From: Takakia lepidozioides
Lineage: Eukaryota > Streptophyta > Takakiopsida > Takakiales > Takakiaceae
Direction of reading: 5' to 3'
NCBI GenBank assembly: GCA_030704615.1
Contig: CM060733.1
Location: 42,160,001-42,224,000, forward strand
Length of the DNA: 64,000 nt
In this document: positions 53,707 to 64,000 of the stretch, in pieces
Numbering within the stretch: position 1 is the first letter of the stretch
Layout: each line of letters opens with the position of its first letter
Position numbers and translations under genes: made by a program
The notes under the pieces: generated by a model
The model's database searches: none
Seen by the model: the letters and a program-made list of their open reading frames with translations, nothing else
Told to the model about the DNA's origin: nothing

Positions 53707-56700
53707 CAACCACGGGACGCGTCCTCTACCTCTAAGCCCACTGGACTTAAGGTTGCAGTTACGGAGGACAATTGGGAGCCTGACATTGGACCCATTGTCA
53801 CTGGAGGAGAGAGACGACGTATACGGCAGTTCCTGAGGGCTTACATGAATTGCTTTGCCTTCAGTTTGAAGGACTTGGGAGCGCTGAAGGGTCAAGAGAT
53901 CCGTATTGAGTTGGCCACTGACACGCCAATATTTCGGAGACCCTATAGATACAGTGACATGGAGAGGTCTTTGATTCAGATGAGGACTCAAGATCTCTGG
54001 GAGGCAGAATTGGTGGAGCTCTCTGGTGGAGAGTATGCTTCAGCCACAGTGATGCCAGCTAAGAAGGATGTCTATGGCAATTGGACGGAGAGACGTATGT
54101 GCGGTGATTACCGGCCTGTAAATCGTCAGACCAAGTCCGATAGGTATGCCATGCCGACACCAGAGGAGATCTTTGATGCCATTGGGCATTCCAAGGTCTT
54201 TAGCACGTTGGATTTACGATCCGGATATCACCAGTTGCCGATCAAGGAGGCGGATAAGCAAAAGACGGCATTCTGGGGGATCAATGAGCACGGGAAGGAT
54301 TGCCTATACCAGTGGCGGTTCTTACCATTTGGGCTTAAAAACGCTCCCGCTGAGTTTCAAAGAGTCATGGACAGGATTCTAGCAGGGGTGGAGTTTGCTC
54401 GGTGCTACATAGATGACATCATCATCTTTAGTGCTACGGTGGAGGAGCATGAGAGACACCTTCAGGGGGTATTTGAGCGCTTGAGGACGCACGGATTGAA
54501 GTTACATCCAGGCAAGTGCAAGTTTTTCCACAACCAGATTGAGTATCTGGGTCACATGATATATCCTGGAGGATTGGGGGTACAACAGACTAAGGTAGAG
54601 TCCATTGCACAGGTTCCACGCCCCACGGATGTGAGCCGAGTTCGAGCTTTCATGGGGTTAGCAAACTATTACAGACGGTTTGTTAAGGGATTTAGTGCCA
54701 TTGCAAAGGCTCTAACCAAGCTGACCAAGGTGGACCAGGAGTGGCAGTGGGAAGATGAGCAAGAACAAGCTTTTCAAGAGCTCAAGGCGAGGTTGACCTC
54801 GGCGCCCATCTTGAGACGACCTATCAGGGGGCGTCCTTTTCAGCTGCATACAGATTGGAGCATGCTGGGGCTTGGAGCGGTGCTCACACAGGTAGATGAT
54901 GAGGGAAGAGAGTTCGTAGTGGCTTATGCTAGCCGCTCGAACAATGCTGCAGAGTCTAAGTATAGCTCATATGAGGGAGAATGCTTAGCTGCAGTGTGGG
55001 CCGTGGCACACTTCAGGTGCTATCTATACGGCAATCTCTTCACCCTTGTCACGGATCACCAACCACTCAAGTGGTTGATGGAGTCAGACAAGCTTACGGG
55101 GAAGCTTGCACGGTGGGCACTCATCCTTCAAGAGTATGACTTTCAGGTGGTGCATCGACCGGGTTTGGTCAATCGCAATGCAGATGGGTTGAGTCGCAAT
55201 CCATGCACGAGCCAGCAGGATGACACTGGAGCTCGGTGGCATGGTGAGACGGACGAGGAGATGGTGCCCGGATGGCATGCATCTGCATTTCTGTGTATCT
55301 TGGCAGCGGAAGGCCAGGTTGGACCTGCAACAGGGATGACTGTGGATCAAGTGTCTGAGGACCCTGAGGCCAGCAATGAAAAAGGTGGCGCCAAAGATAT
55401 ACATGAGGATTCAGCTGTGTTGGACTATCTTCGCACTGGAGACACGGCAGCCACTGTGACTGCCAAGGAGAGGGATCGGATCCTACAACGAGCCAAGAGG
55501 TTCAAGTGGGAGGGGACACACCTGCTCCGAGTGTGGGAGGATGGTCGAGTGAGGATTGTGCCTCACCCAACACAGCGGGCACGGTTAGTGCGGCATGCCC
55601 ACGAGGAGTTGGGGCATTTTGGGGTGCGACGCACCCATAGCCTACTGCAGGGGCAGTATTGGTGGCGTGGTATGCACACAGAGGTGCAACAATTTGTGGC
55701 TAGGTGCATGGTGTGTGACAGGGTGCGTGCTTCATTCAACGCCCCTACTCCACAATTGCACCCTCTTCCGATCATGGGATTGGGCTACAGGTGGAGTCTT
55801 GACTTCGCAGGGCCGTTGCCACTGACCATGCGCCACAAGTACGTGTTGGTGAAGGTGGAGCACTTCTCCAAGTGGATTGAATTGGTTCCATTGCCTGATA
55901 AGGCTAGTGAGGGAGCTGCGTATGCATTCTTGGATTGTGTGCTTAGCCGATTCGGTGCTCCAGCTGAGGTACTCACGGACCAAGGGAGAGAGTTCTTGGG
56001 GGAGTTTCAGGCTTTGTGTGACAAGGCCTTGATAGACCACCGCACCACTTCTCGGGATCATCCTGAGGCCGATGGCTTGGCAGAGAGAGTTGTTCAGACA
56101 GTAAAGAGGGGTTTGCGCAAGTATGGCTTGCAGAAGGGACACCTAGGAGATTGGGACCTTCAGTTACCCTGGCTAGCCATGGGCTACAGGTTCAGCAAGC
56201 AAGCATCACTTGCCTCCTTCTCACCATACTTTCTTCTCTTTGGCCGAGAGCCGGATTTGCCTACATCCATTCGCAGAGAAGCTGCTACAGTTCTTAACCT
56301 TGACGATCCGCACGTGTGGGCACGTGCATGTAAGCAGCATGCAGAGTTGTTCAAGAGAGTCATGCCCATGGCTTTCGAGAACCTTGCCATTGCACAACAC
56401 CGTGATACGTTGAGGTATGCTACCATACGTGGTGGGGGCTATCGTCCTGGGGTTCGGAGATTCAACCCTGGTGACTATGTCTATCTGCAGCAGACTGCTC
56501 CTACGACCCTGGATGTGACTGCAGGACGTGTTATTTTGAGGGTTCGAGAGGTCTTGCCCTCAGGCGTCTTGGTCTTGGAGGGTCGGGATGGCATAACTTG
56601 GAAGGACCATGTGCGTAATTGTGCGCCATGTCACCTTCCGAATGTCGATGGCAGGATTGACCCAAACCTGGCAGTGGTATCTGCAGGTTTGAGGTGCATG

Positions 56701-56838
56701 TTGTGTGGGTCTGCTAAAGGGGCAGCCACCATGCTGGTGTGTGATCGATGCTCTAGAGGTTGGCATATGGGATGCTTGACTCCACCTCTTGAGATGGTTC
56801 CGGATGGGGATTGGTTATGTCCACAATGCATTGGATAG
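53707..56838 (+). CDS. pol: RT, RNase H, integrase and PHD finger of DNMT retroelement
   Basis: Same frame as the DNMT domain, open after TAG 53704 to 56838. [71 protein letters not shown] at about 54406. RNase H: LHTDWSMLGLGAVL, YEGECLAAVWA, TDHQPLKWLM, RNADGLSRN. Integrase: HEELGHFGVRRTH ... CMVCDRV zinc module, DDE core in LDFAGPL, TDQGREFL and ADGLAERVVQ. Instead of a chromodomain the C-terminus has a C4HC3 PHD finger (56695-56829: CMLC, CDRC, HMGC, CPQC). All catalytic residues are intact, so only a few stops and shifts separate this copy from an active one. Confidence 0.9.
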   Translation, partial: QPRDASSTSKPTGLKVAVTEDNWEPDIGPIVTGGERRRIRQFLRAYMNCFAFSLKDLGALKGQEIRIELATDTPIFRRPYRYSDMERSLIQMRTQDLWEAELVELSGGEYASATVMPAKKDVYGNWTERRMCGDYRPVNRQTKSDRYAMPTPEEIFDAIGHSKVFSTLDLRSGYHQLPIKEADKQKTAFWGINEHGKDCLYQWRFLPFGLKNAPAEFQRVMDRILAGVEFARCYIDDIIIFSATVEEHERHLQGVFERLRTHGLKLHPGKCKFFHNQIEYLGHMIYPGGLGVQQTKVESIAQVPRPTDVSRVRAFMGLANYYRRFVKGFSAIAKALTKLTKVDQEWQWEDEQEQAFQELKARLTSAPILRRPIRGRPFQLHTDWSMLGLGAVLTQVDDEGREFVVAYASRSNNAAESKYSSYEGECLAAVWAVAHFRCYLYGNLFTLVTDHQPLKWLMESDKLTGKLARWALILQEYDFQVVHRPGLVNRNADGLSRNPCTSQQDDTGARWHGETDEEMVPGWHASAFLCILAAEGQVGPATGMTVDQVSEDPEASNEKGGAKDIHEDSAVLDYLRTGDTAATVTAKERDRILQRAKRFKWEGTHLLRVWEDGRVRIVPHPTQRARLVRHAHEELGHFGVRRTHSLLQGQYWWRGMHTEVQQFVARCMVCDRVRASFNAPTPQLHPLPIMGLGYRWSLDFAGPLPLTMRHKYVLVKVEHFSKWIELVPLPDKASEGAAYAFLDCVLSRFGAPAEVLTDQGREFLGEFQALCDKALIDHRTTSRDHPEADGLAERVVQTVKRGLRKYGLQKGHLGDWDLQLPWLAMGYRFSKQASLASFSPYFLLFGREPDLPTSIRREAATVLNLDDPHVWARACKQHAELFKRVMPMAFENLAIAQHRDTLRYATIRGGGYRPGVRRFNPGDYVYLQQTAPTTLDVTAGRVILRVREVLPSGVLVLEGRDGITWKDHVRNCAPCHLPNVDGRIDPNLAVVSAGLRCMLCGSAKGAATMLVCDRCSRGWHMGCLTPPLEMVPDGDWLCPQCIG

Positions 56839-57086
56839 TGGGAGTGGATACAACCATGGAAGGCTAACAAGCAACGCAAGGCCCAGCTACAGGATACCTT
56901 GAATACACGAAGTCCTGGCTCAAGTTCACAGATTGCAAGACGGCGACTAACGATGGGGCTACTCTTGTACCCGGCCTCTTGGTCTATAGAGTTTGAGTAC
57001 GATAGGGACAGTGATAGAGGACTTAGTACGGCTATGGCTATTACGTCTTGTAGCTATCTGGAGGTAGAGGGACCTATCCACCAGCT

Positions 57087-57097
57087 AGGGGGGCGAT
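57087..57097 (+). other. Polypurine tract of DNMT retroelement
   Basis: AGGGGGGCGA followed by TTGTGGTAGAC; expected between pol and the 3' LTR. The LTR would begin TGTGG at 57098, but its end cannot be set because no second LTR is seen. Confidence 0.55.
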
Positions 57098-59880
57098 TGT
57101 GGTAGACTACTTTATTGTGCATATATGTGTGGTGTGGTTCGGACAGCGATGTAGTTGTGTAGCGATATGTATGCGCACGACATCTTCAAAAAAATTAAAA
57201 CTAATATATGATGGAGATAAATTAAATGGACACGTGTCGATCAGTGACACGCAGCGGAGAGGGCGTAGGCGCATGTGCACAACAACCTTAGGCTTCCTTC
57301 TCTCCTGTCGGCTGCAATTCGTGGTGACATTGTGCTAGACAGACAAAAAGAAAGGGTTGTGCGCTCAGTGGTGCAAGCATTGTGGCCCATAGGTTTTGAA
57401 GCTTGCAGGACGTGACAATGGAGAAGCGTAGATTGAGAGGGAAGGATGGCAACACAAGCATGGCGGCCCATAGGTTTTGAGAGACATGATGGATAGGCAG
57501 AATACAAAAAATAAGCAGAAAGATATGGAGCAGGTGGGAGGTCTCTCGACAACCAGTTGATCTCCTTAACAAACCAGCCACAACAATCATGGTGCTTCTC
57601 AACTACTTCTCAAAATCTAAAGGGCATCTGAAATTCAAATATGATGTAACTGACAGCAAGTGGATAAATATAAATTCGATTATTAGTTCAGTTACTATGA
57701 GATGTGATTTTGCTCAAAACTTTTATACTTTAAATAATGCTGATGCATCTACTTTGGATAAATTTGTTTCCAGCAAATAAAAAATTCATTACCCCGTATT
57801 TTAATTTTCAGGTTAATATAGGGTGTCCAATATTTGTTATCTGCTATCAAATATAAATAATATAGCCTACAAGAAAATATGTCATATTACAAAATTATGT
57901 AATAATAGGGTGGCCAAAAATCCAGAAAATAAAATTAATACCCCCATAGAAAATGCCTATTTGCCTCACGTGCCTAGGAAACTAGATAGGGAGTGACCTC
58001 CCCGAGAAGAAATGTCAGCCTCTGCAAATTTCTCCCTTGCCACAGCACTTACAGTATTTCAAGCCACTGGACCGACCATATTGCAAAACAATTGTCTGTT
58101 GGTCGAGCTGGGGATAGGTAACATTGATGATATAGAATGATCACATCAGCACCACAGGAGATAAAAAAGAAGAACAAACCCAAACCCTAGCAATGGGGAA
58201 ATGCGAGAGCTCTCTGTATCTTCAACATGCAGCCCAGGCTCCATCTGCTCTTAACTTCCATCTATACTCCTGCATCATTGCAAGGAAACACACCATTGGC
58301 AAAGTCCATCAGTGAAGACTACGTTTGCGTCTCTATCATCCCCTCACAAATAGTTGCAAGGGTTCCTAACAAATAGGCAGAGTGAGGAGCTACCCGACAG
58401 ACCTCTCTAAAAACATTCCAATTACACACGACCTCGAGTTGTGGGGCTAAAGAAAAGATAGACACCGAAAAAGCTCAAGTCAAGTCAACAAACTACAAAA
58501 GAACAAACTAAGAGTTGTCTGGCCTGCATAGTGCACTGTAATAGCCAACATTTATGTTCTAAGTTCAAGTACATGTTGTATGTCTAACCCATAACCTCAT
58601 CACAAAATAGCACTTCCCTCTATGAAAGAGTTCATATGACAGTGAGGTGACATTACTAGTGCAAAACCTGATGCAATCTGTAATTACACAATGCAATGAT
58701 ACCTTCAGTCAGAGCTTCAATTTGAGAAGATGAATTCTGAAAGAGAAATAAAGGAGCTGGTGGAACGGAGCAAGAAGGAAAATGGAGCCCTTGGCCAGGA
58801 ACTAAGGCAAGCCTTGCCAGCCAGGCCAGTAGCAGAGTTTAAGGTTAGATGATGGGGTCAGTTCAATCATGTTGGAGTCGTGCAGAATGTCCGAACAAAA
58901 GTTAGGCATAAAACCCTGAATTCGTTTCCAGTTTGTGACATAGGTGGGGGGAAGGGCAGTCTTGGTACTACTGATATTTAAGTCCAAAAGTGGGACTTAC
59001 CTTCATATAAATAATTAATTCAGGTTTTCCACATTTCCTCCAGCAAGCTCTTCACGCAAACATCAATCTGCTGTGTGCGAGCTTCCTAGCAATTAGACCC
59101 CAGCAGGACCCAAGCTTTATGTTCAGCCTCAAGATATTGCAATTTGGCGAACAAAGATGCAGCAACTATGTACCTCATGGTCATAAAGAGCGTCACTCTC
59201 TAGCTTTTTTGGGGGACAATGGCATGGACGGAAAGCCCGTATAGACAACCATCGTTGAGTGCCATTGCTATGCTAAGAAAATCCACAGAGCTCAAGACAC
59301 CAATAGTTAGGAACTACTGAACTGAAATTTCTTCTATTCACCATTCAGAACAACAACAGACTGCTTTCCTCCCTCGCATACTTTCCGAACATGCCAGTAA
59401 GTGCCAAAGATCTTGTAGACTCCCTCTCTTGCTCCTTGTTCGGAAGTGGTACCCATGGTGGAAGTGCCTAATTTTATCAGCCGTGCTGTTGCTGCTGCTT
59501 CCAATTGACCATCTAACGTTCAAATTTCTTATAGCTATTACTCCACATTGCCTCACTCTTGTGCTCGTAATGTGGTCGCCTTGGAGCCCCGCAGAGAAGC
59601 TAACCCGAGAAAGAGAGCGCACAGCCACCGAGGTCTCTGGTTTCCTAAACCTAAATTTCTCTTATCTCTTGGATAAGTGCAGGTTCGGGGTTCAATTCCT
59701 GCTATGGCCTGTGTGTATGGTTTGTTTGTCGGTATGGGGTGACGGTTCCTCTTGTGATATATGAAACTGAGGATAAACTTTCCTCCTCCGCAAGGGCTTT
59801 GATGGATGGATGGATAACAATAGTAGCCATATGGGGTCAAGTGACACCATAAGTTACGCTTGCACTTTGGATAACAATAC
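57098..59880. other. No recognised gene; possible 3' LTR, then AT-rich sequence
   Basis: From about 57180 the base composition turns AT-rich. Open frames are short (the best, 57589-57780, 63 residues, MVLLNYFSKSKGHLKF) and match nothing I recognise. A tract GGTTCAATTCC at 59689-59699 fits the RNA polymerase III B box and may mark a tRNA-derived SINE, with TGGA repeats at about 59800; no A box or tRNA fold was found. The rest may be host intergenic DNA. Confidence 0.5.
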
Positions 59881-60247
59881 TGTTGGAAATGAACTCCTGA
59901 CCAAGTTACTACTACCTAGAGTTACTGTGATGACAAGTGAGGCTTCCATAATAAGAGTGCTGACAAGTCACAATTAACAATAGAGATAAGCCTCGGTTAG
60001 CTAAAAGATAGCTAAAGTTAGCTTCAGTTATTAGTGACTCAAGTCATTGTACCATCTAATAGCAGGTGGAGATAACTTAAGTAAAAGCATGGAGTTATGC
60101 TATAGTTATCTCAGCTATTTCTGGATTAGACTTTGAGTATAAATAGGGAGACCTCGGAGGGTGGACACAACTTGTTGTGGTCCTATGGTTGGGTGAAGAG
60201 TTTTCAGTAATCAGTTCATCTTTTATATTCTCTGTCAAATTCCAACA
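59881..60247 (+). repeat. LTR of a copia-like element
   Basis: 367 bp from TGTTGGAAATG to TTCCAACA, with inverted ends TGTTGGAA/TTCCAACA, a TATA box at 60138-60145 and the primer site directly behind. The short length and ends are typical of plant Ty1/copia; the assignment to copia rests on this alone, because no coding domain of that element remains. Confidence 0.8.
60138..60145 (+). promoter_or_regulatory. TATA box in copia-like LTR
   Basis: TATAAATA, about 100 bp before the LTR end, in the usual place for the U3 promoter. Confidence 0.6.
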
Positions 60248-60259
60248 TGGTATCAGAGC
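60248..60259 (+). other. Primer-binding site of copia-like element
   Basis: TGGTATCAGAGC, initiator tRNA-Met type, starts at the first base after the LTR. Confidence 0.9.
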
Positions 60260-60517
60260 AAGGTTCTGTTTGAGAGATAGAAAGAGATGAGTATTTGATT
60301 TACAACCAATAGGCTTGAGTGCTTGGGTTTAGATCTGAAAGCTTGAGTGCTTGGAGTTAGATCTGAAAGTTTGAGGGTGTTTTATAGTTGGCAAAACATC
60401 AAACTAGCATCATGGCACCTTCTGCTGATCTTGAAAGAAACCCAGGCATATACGAGAGATATTACAGAAGAAAATTTTGGTTATTGCCACATTAAAAAGA
60501 AATGAAAGACATGGGAC

Positions 60518-62818
60518 ATGAGTGATGAAAGAGAAGTTAGACGCCAGAGATATTCAGCAAAAAGAGAAAGCTATCTGAAAGCTAATTATCCATATCTTTG
60601 GGAGAGAGGAATAGACATAGGGGAATCATCTGGACCTCTCACACCATTAAGATCAAAGAGTACATCACCCATACCGGAAGAACTAGAGTTGGATGCCACT
60701 CCTTCTGTTTCTTTGCAAGAAAGATTAAGGGAATTGGTACGGGAAGAAGATCAATCACGAGGTGAAAGATCTGAGGTACATCCCTGGATAAAAGATTTGA
60801 CAGAAATCTTTGATAAGAGTTGGCATGGAACACCAAAAGCAGGAACTTCAGTTTCTGAAGCGGAAGGTGAAGAAGGAGGAGAGGATGTGGCAGAGCCAAC
60901 GGAGAGTTCAGACTCTCCAACACCTTTACAGTTGAGTTACATGAGTGAAGAAGAAACCCAAGGGCAGAACTTGGAGGATGAAAACAGAGAGAAGAAATTG
61001 GAAGAGGAAGAATATGAAGAAGTAGACCCAACAGCTGAGGTTGAGACTACAACCAGGACATCCCAACCCGTTGGACCTGGATCAAGTGGAGCACTTGGAT
61101 CACAGGCAACGAAGGTGTCGGCTCAGGGGGGTCAGGCGGGCTGCCTGGATCTGGCTCTGGGGGGACAGGGAGTGTGGGAAGTAGTGCAACTGAAGCTGGG
61201 AATACTGTGAATATCGTGGGGCCAGAAGCAGGGAGTGCTCAAGGGCCACCACTTGGTGGAAGATCCACCACAACAACAACAGGTCCAGAAGGACCAGCAC
61301 CAGCAAGGGTGCCAGCACCTGTCAGTGGACAGAAAGTAGGGCCACAGATGGCGTTACAACCACACGGGCAAACCACCTTTTCCAATATTCAGGAAAAGGG
61401 GATCCCGATGTACACATTAGCCAATTTGAGCACATGTGTATAGTGAACAATGAGAATGACGATGATGCCAAGATGAGATTGTTTCCTTGTTCACTTATCA
61501 AGAAAGCAAGTGAATGGTATGCAAGATTCCCTGATAATCATTTCCTAACCTGGAATGGCTTGAATACAATTCCGAAATAGGTTCAGGACAAGTAAAACTG
61601 AGGATGAAGTGTATGGAAGTTTACAACAGTTAAAGCAAAAGAAGCATGAAACTGTTGAGGAGTATATGGAAAAGATGGAATTGATGATGAAAAAGCTGGC
61701 TGCAGTACCAGCACCAGGTTTACAGAAGACTTAGTTTGTGAGTGGACTAAGACCAGAGTTGCAAAAGAAAGTGTAGATATGTTACCCCATAATACAGTGG
61801 AGGAGGCATTTGAAACTGCAAACAGAATTGAGCAATTGGGAATGCTCAGGAGAGAGAAAAGGGATGATGAGGACTCTGAGGATGAGTCAGATGAAGAAGA
61901 GAGCAAGAACTAAAAAGGAAGAGTAAGAGAAAGGAGAAGTTGAAGAGGGATAACTATGAGGAAAGATTGGAAGAAATCTTGAAGAAGTATGTCACAGAGG
62001 TTGCAACACATTGGAGGAAGGGTGTATGGTGTGCAAAGTGCCAGAATGAAGGCCATACCCCACAGAATGCCACATGAAGGAGAAACACTGTACTATCTGT
62101 AAAATGGATAACCATTCTACTGAGAATTGTTACTACAACAGAAGGACAGCTGCAAGAGAACCTAGGCAAGTAAGGGTGCATCAGGTGCAGCCCCAGCCAA
62201 GAAGAAACAATGATCAGGACCACTATGGTAGGTCTGGTGGTTATAACAATGGCATGGAAGGGAGAGGTAATTCAAGAGGAAATTACCAAGGAAAATTCCA
62301 GAGGCAACTATCAGGGTAATCCAAGGGGGAATTACCAGCCCGGGAATCAGGATTACAGAAATAATCCAAGAACAGACTAAGGGCGAGGACCCAATGGTGA
62401 AGAACTATGTTAATATTGTAATCAGCCAGGACATCGCAAGGCAACCTGTTCATTCTGGATTAGACACAGAATGAGATGAGAGCTCCTGTGAATGAGGGCC
62501 CAGTGTGTGGCAGCTCACATGGTTAGGCCATGTGTTGTACCAGAAGTAAGTACAATGATAGTAACAGAAGCAAAGCCAAACTAATACCTCCAGTAGTTGA
62601 GGAAGAGGATGATAATGAAGGTGGCAGTGATATGCCTGAAGATGATGAGGCTTGGAGAGATGAGAAGGAACTGCACAAGGAAGTGGCATATACCATAAGG
62701 GAAATGCAGAAGAGTACTGATATTCTGTGGCAGATTCCTCTGATTCTGATGGAGAAGAAGAAGTGAGTGAGGATGAAAGGAAGAAAGAAGAAGAAGAGAC
62801 ATGCAAAATAATGAAGGG
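60518..62818 (+). pseudogene. gag: Gag of gypsy family 2, copy 3, broken
   Basis: Same Gag as at 22310-24631. It is open to about 61110, where a lost C (ACAGGCAACG against ACAGGCCAACG) shifts the frame. Further shifts lie near 61360, 61385, 61570, 61770, 61900 and 62060. TAG replaces a tryptophan near 61733 (KT-stop-FVSG) and TAA a glutamine near 62378; TAA also disrupts the last knuckle near 62410. Knuckle residues CTICKMDNHSTENC remain readable. No full-length Gag can be made. Confidence 0.88.
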
Positions 62819-63571
62819 ACTTTGGCTGAAGTAATATGCCAGACCAAACCAGAGATTACCATTGGAGCTATTGGCTGTGGCACCTTATTGTAGACACAGG
62901 CTGTATCAACCAATCAATCGAATTGCCCAGAGACAGGAAACACAGACCTGAACAGCAATGTGACCAGTTATAATGTGAAACCGGAAGGGCGAGAAACAGT
63001 CATGGACTTTGATGATTCTATGCCAGTAATCCAATTGAGAATTGGAAGCATAGAACTAACTGATGTACTGATAGATGGAGGCTCAGGAGTAAATATCATG
63101 ACAAACCAATTAAGAAAGAAGCTTGGCCTAAGTAATATGAAACCAGCCCCATTTACAGTTAAATGGCAGATCAAAGAAGTGTACAGCCATTGGGATTAAT
63201 AAGAGGAGTTAAGATACAGATATAGAAGATGATCTTTATGATCACAGTAATTGTTGAAGATGGATGAAGTAATGGAGGCTTACTCCTTATTATTGGGACG
63301 TCCGTGGCTGAAACAGGCCAGGGTATTCCATGACTGGAATTCTCAGTTACTAACCGTGCATAATGGGATACACGAGATACAAATTACCACAAAGAAATCT
63401 AGTAGATTACCTGCTACGAGAAGACCTCGAGGAGTCGGAGAGTATGATTGGAGAGGAGGACGGGATGAGGAACATGAAGCTACCCTATTTGCTGCACACC
63501 CAGAGTGGGAGCAGGTTGCAGAGATGCGGCTGGAAGGCCTAAGTTGTTTAAGGGTATCTGCTGTGGTGTAG
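62810..63571 (+). pseudogene. pro: Gypsy family 2 protease, copy 3
   Basis: Starts in a frame overlapping the gag end (MQNNEGTLAEVICQTKPEITIG), as in copy 2. Catalytic LIDGGSGVNIM at about 63070-63102. A deletion at about 63158 breaks the frame after PAPFTV; from 63251 a further part reads YSLLLGRPWLKQARVFHDWNSQLL, typical for the end of plant gypsy proteases. Confidence 0.82.
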
Positions 63572-63589
63572 TGTCAACAACACCGATTG

Positions 63590-64000
63590 AAGAGGAAACC
63601 AGCAGTTACCCATCACATTTCTATGAAGAAAAAGAAGGAGAAATGGAAATCCTAGAGGAACCAGCCACTGTGAGTTTACAGGATGAAGTGGTGACTGGTT
63701 GGACAATCACAGCTGATGAGCAAGTGAGGGAAGTGAATGTGGGAACTAAAGAGGAACCGAGGATGATGAAGGTAGGAGCTGATTTGGAGCCAAAATTCTT
63801 TGAAGAAGCTAAGAGTTTGTTCATCAAATACAGAGATGTATTTGGTTGGAGCTATGAGGATTTAAAAGGGATACCACCTGAAATCTGTCAGCATAAGATT
63901 GAACTGGAAGGGTCAGTACCAATCAAGCAGGCAAGGTACAGAATGAATCCCAACTACGCACAGAAGGTTGGAGAAGAGATCAAGAAGTTGGCTGAGGCTA
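63590..64000 (+). pseudogene. pol: Start of reverse transcriptase, gypsy family 2, copy 3 (runs off window)
   Basis: After an acidic linker the RT entry region reads EPKFFEEAKSLFIKYRDVFGWSYEDLKGIPPEICQHKIEL, then PIKQARYRMNPNYAQKVGEEIKKL, a pattern found in plant Ty3/gypsy RT. The catalytic core lies beyond 64000. This is the only pol sequence of family 2 in the window and shows that the copy 2 deletion removed a normal gypsy pol. Confidence 0.8.

Larger units (their letters stand above)
34381..57097 (+). mobile_element. Gypsy retroelement with DNMT3 and PHD finger, split by MULE A
   Basis: Gag (34825-35338 plus 50046-50980), protease (about 51700-52120), DNMT3-like domain (52450-53412), RT-RNase H-integrase (53845-56690) and PHD finger (56695-56829), then a purine tract at 57087-57096. 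Removing the MULE and one 9-bp repeat joins the two gag pieces in frame. The 5' LTR is not visible (in or beyond the gap). A 3' LTR may start TGTGGTAGAC at 57098, but no second copy exists to confirm it. The stretch 34381-34824 would be leader; I see no clear primer site or gene in it. Confidence 0.85.
60430..64000 (+). mobile_element. Gypsy family 2, copy 3, fused to copia-like 5' end
   Basis: Starts abruptly at 60430 inside the last codons of the leader ORF (LERNPGIYERYY), immediately after the copia-like leader MAPSAD. It has no LTR or primer site of its own at this end. Continues with gag, protease and the beginning of RT to the window end. Many one- to three-base indels and several stops make it inactive. 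Confidence 0.85.

Noticed and set aside
59640-59710. tRNA gene
   Set aside because: A B-box-like GGTTCAATTCC is present, but the arms do not form a cloverleaf and no A box or acceptor stem was found; at most a SINE remnant.

Overview
This is a transposon-dense plant-lineage nuclear locus with no confident host gene. The retroelements are of plant type (Ty3/gypsy chromovirus, LTR ends TG...CA, tRNA-type primer sites), and the cargo genes carry ordinary spliceosomal introns of about 80-150 nt. A Ty3/gypsy element with a built-in DNMT3-like cytosine methyltransferase, of a type I recall being reported from a charophyte, points to a streptophyte alga with a large repeat-rich genome (Chara-like). 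The organism is an inference.

Layout. 1-6598: a decayed Ty3/gypsy chromovirus (5' LTR cut by the window edge, gag-pro-RT-RH-IN-chromodomain, 3' LTR) inserted into a MULE-like DNA transposon. 6599-13633: reverse-oriented partial copy of that transposon (copy D). 13634-17189: LTR and gag of a second gypsy family (copy 1, +). 17190-26243: a reverse-oriented member of the same family (copy 2), LTR to LTR, with pol deleted and a 270-bp piece of chromovirus RT in its place. 26288-26807: right end of another MULE (copy C). 26808-28429: fragment of a related but different element, with a ParB-like gene start and a hairpin array of 116-117 bp period. 28430-33880: left part of MULE copy B, ending at a 500-N gap. 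34381-57097: a gypsy element whose pol reads protease-DNMT3-RT-RNase H-integrase-PHD finger. Its gag is split by the complete 14.7-kb MULE copy A (35339-50036, perfect 9-bp target duplication). 57098-59880: AT-rich sequence with no recognised gene. 59881-60429: LTR, primer site and first codons of a copia-like element, fused to a third copy of the second gypsy family (60430-64000), which runs off the window.

The most interesting object is MULE copy A. It carries a MULE-type transposase with a SWIM zinc finger and, in the opposite direction, an apparently intact nine-exon gene joining a ParB-like domain to a beta-class (N6/N4) DNA methyltransferase fold. Between the two gene starts lies an array of about 30 copies of a 22-bp palindrome at 53-55 bp spacing. 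Further copies form a second array downstream and sit inside three introns of the methyltransferase gene. A divergent relative (26808-28429) repeats the same layout with an unrelated hairpin. Thus two unrelated transposons, one nested in the other, each bring their own predicted DNA methyltransferase.
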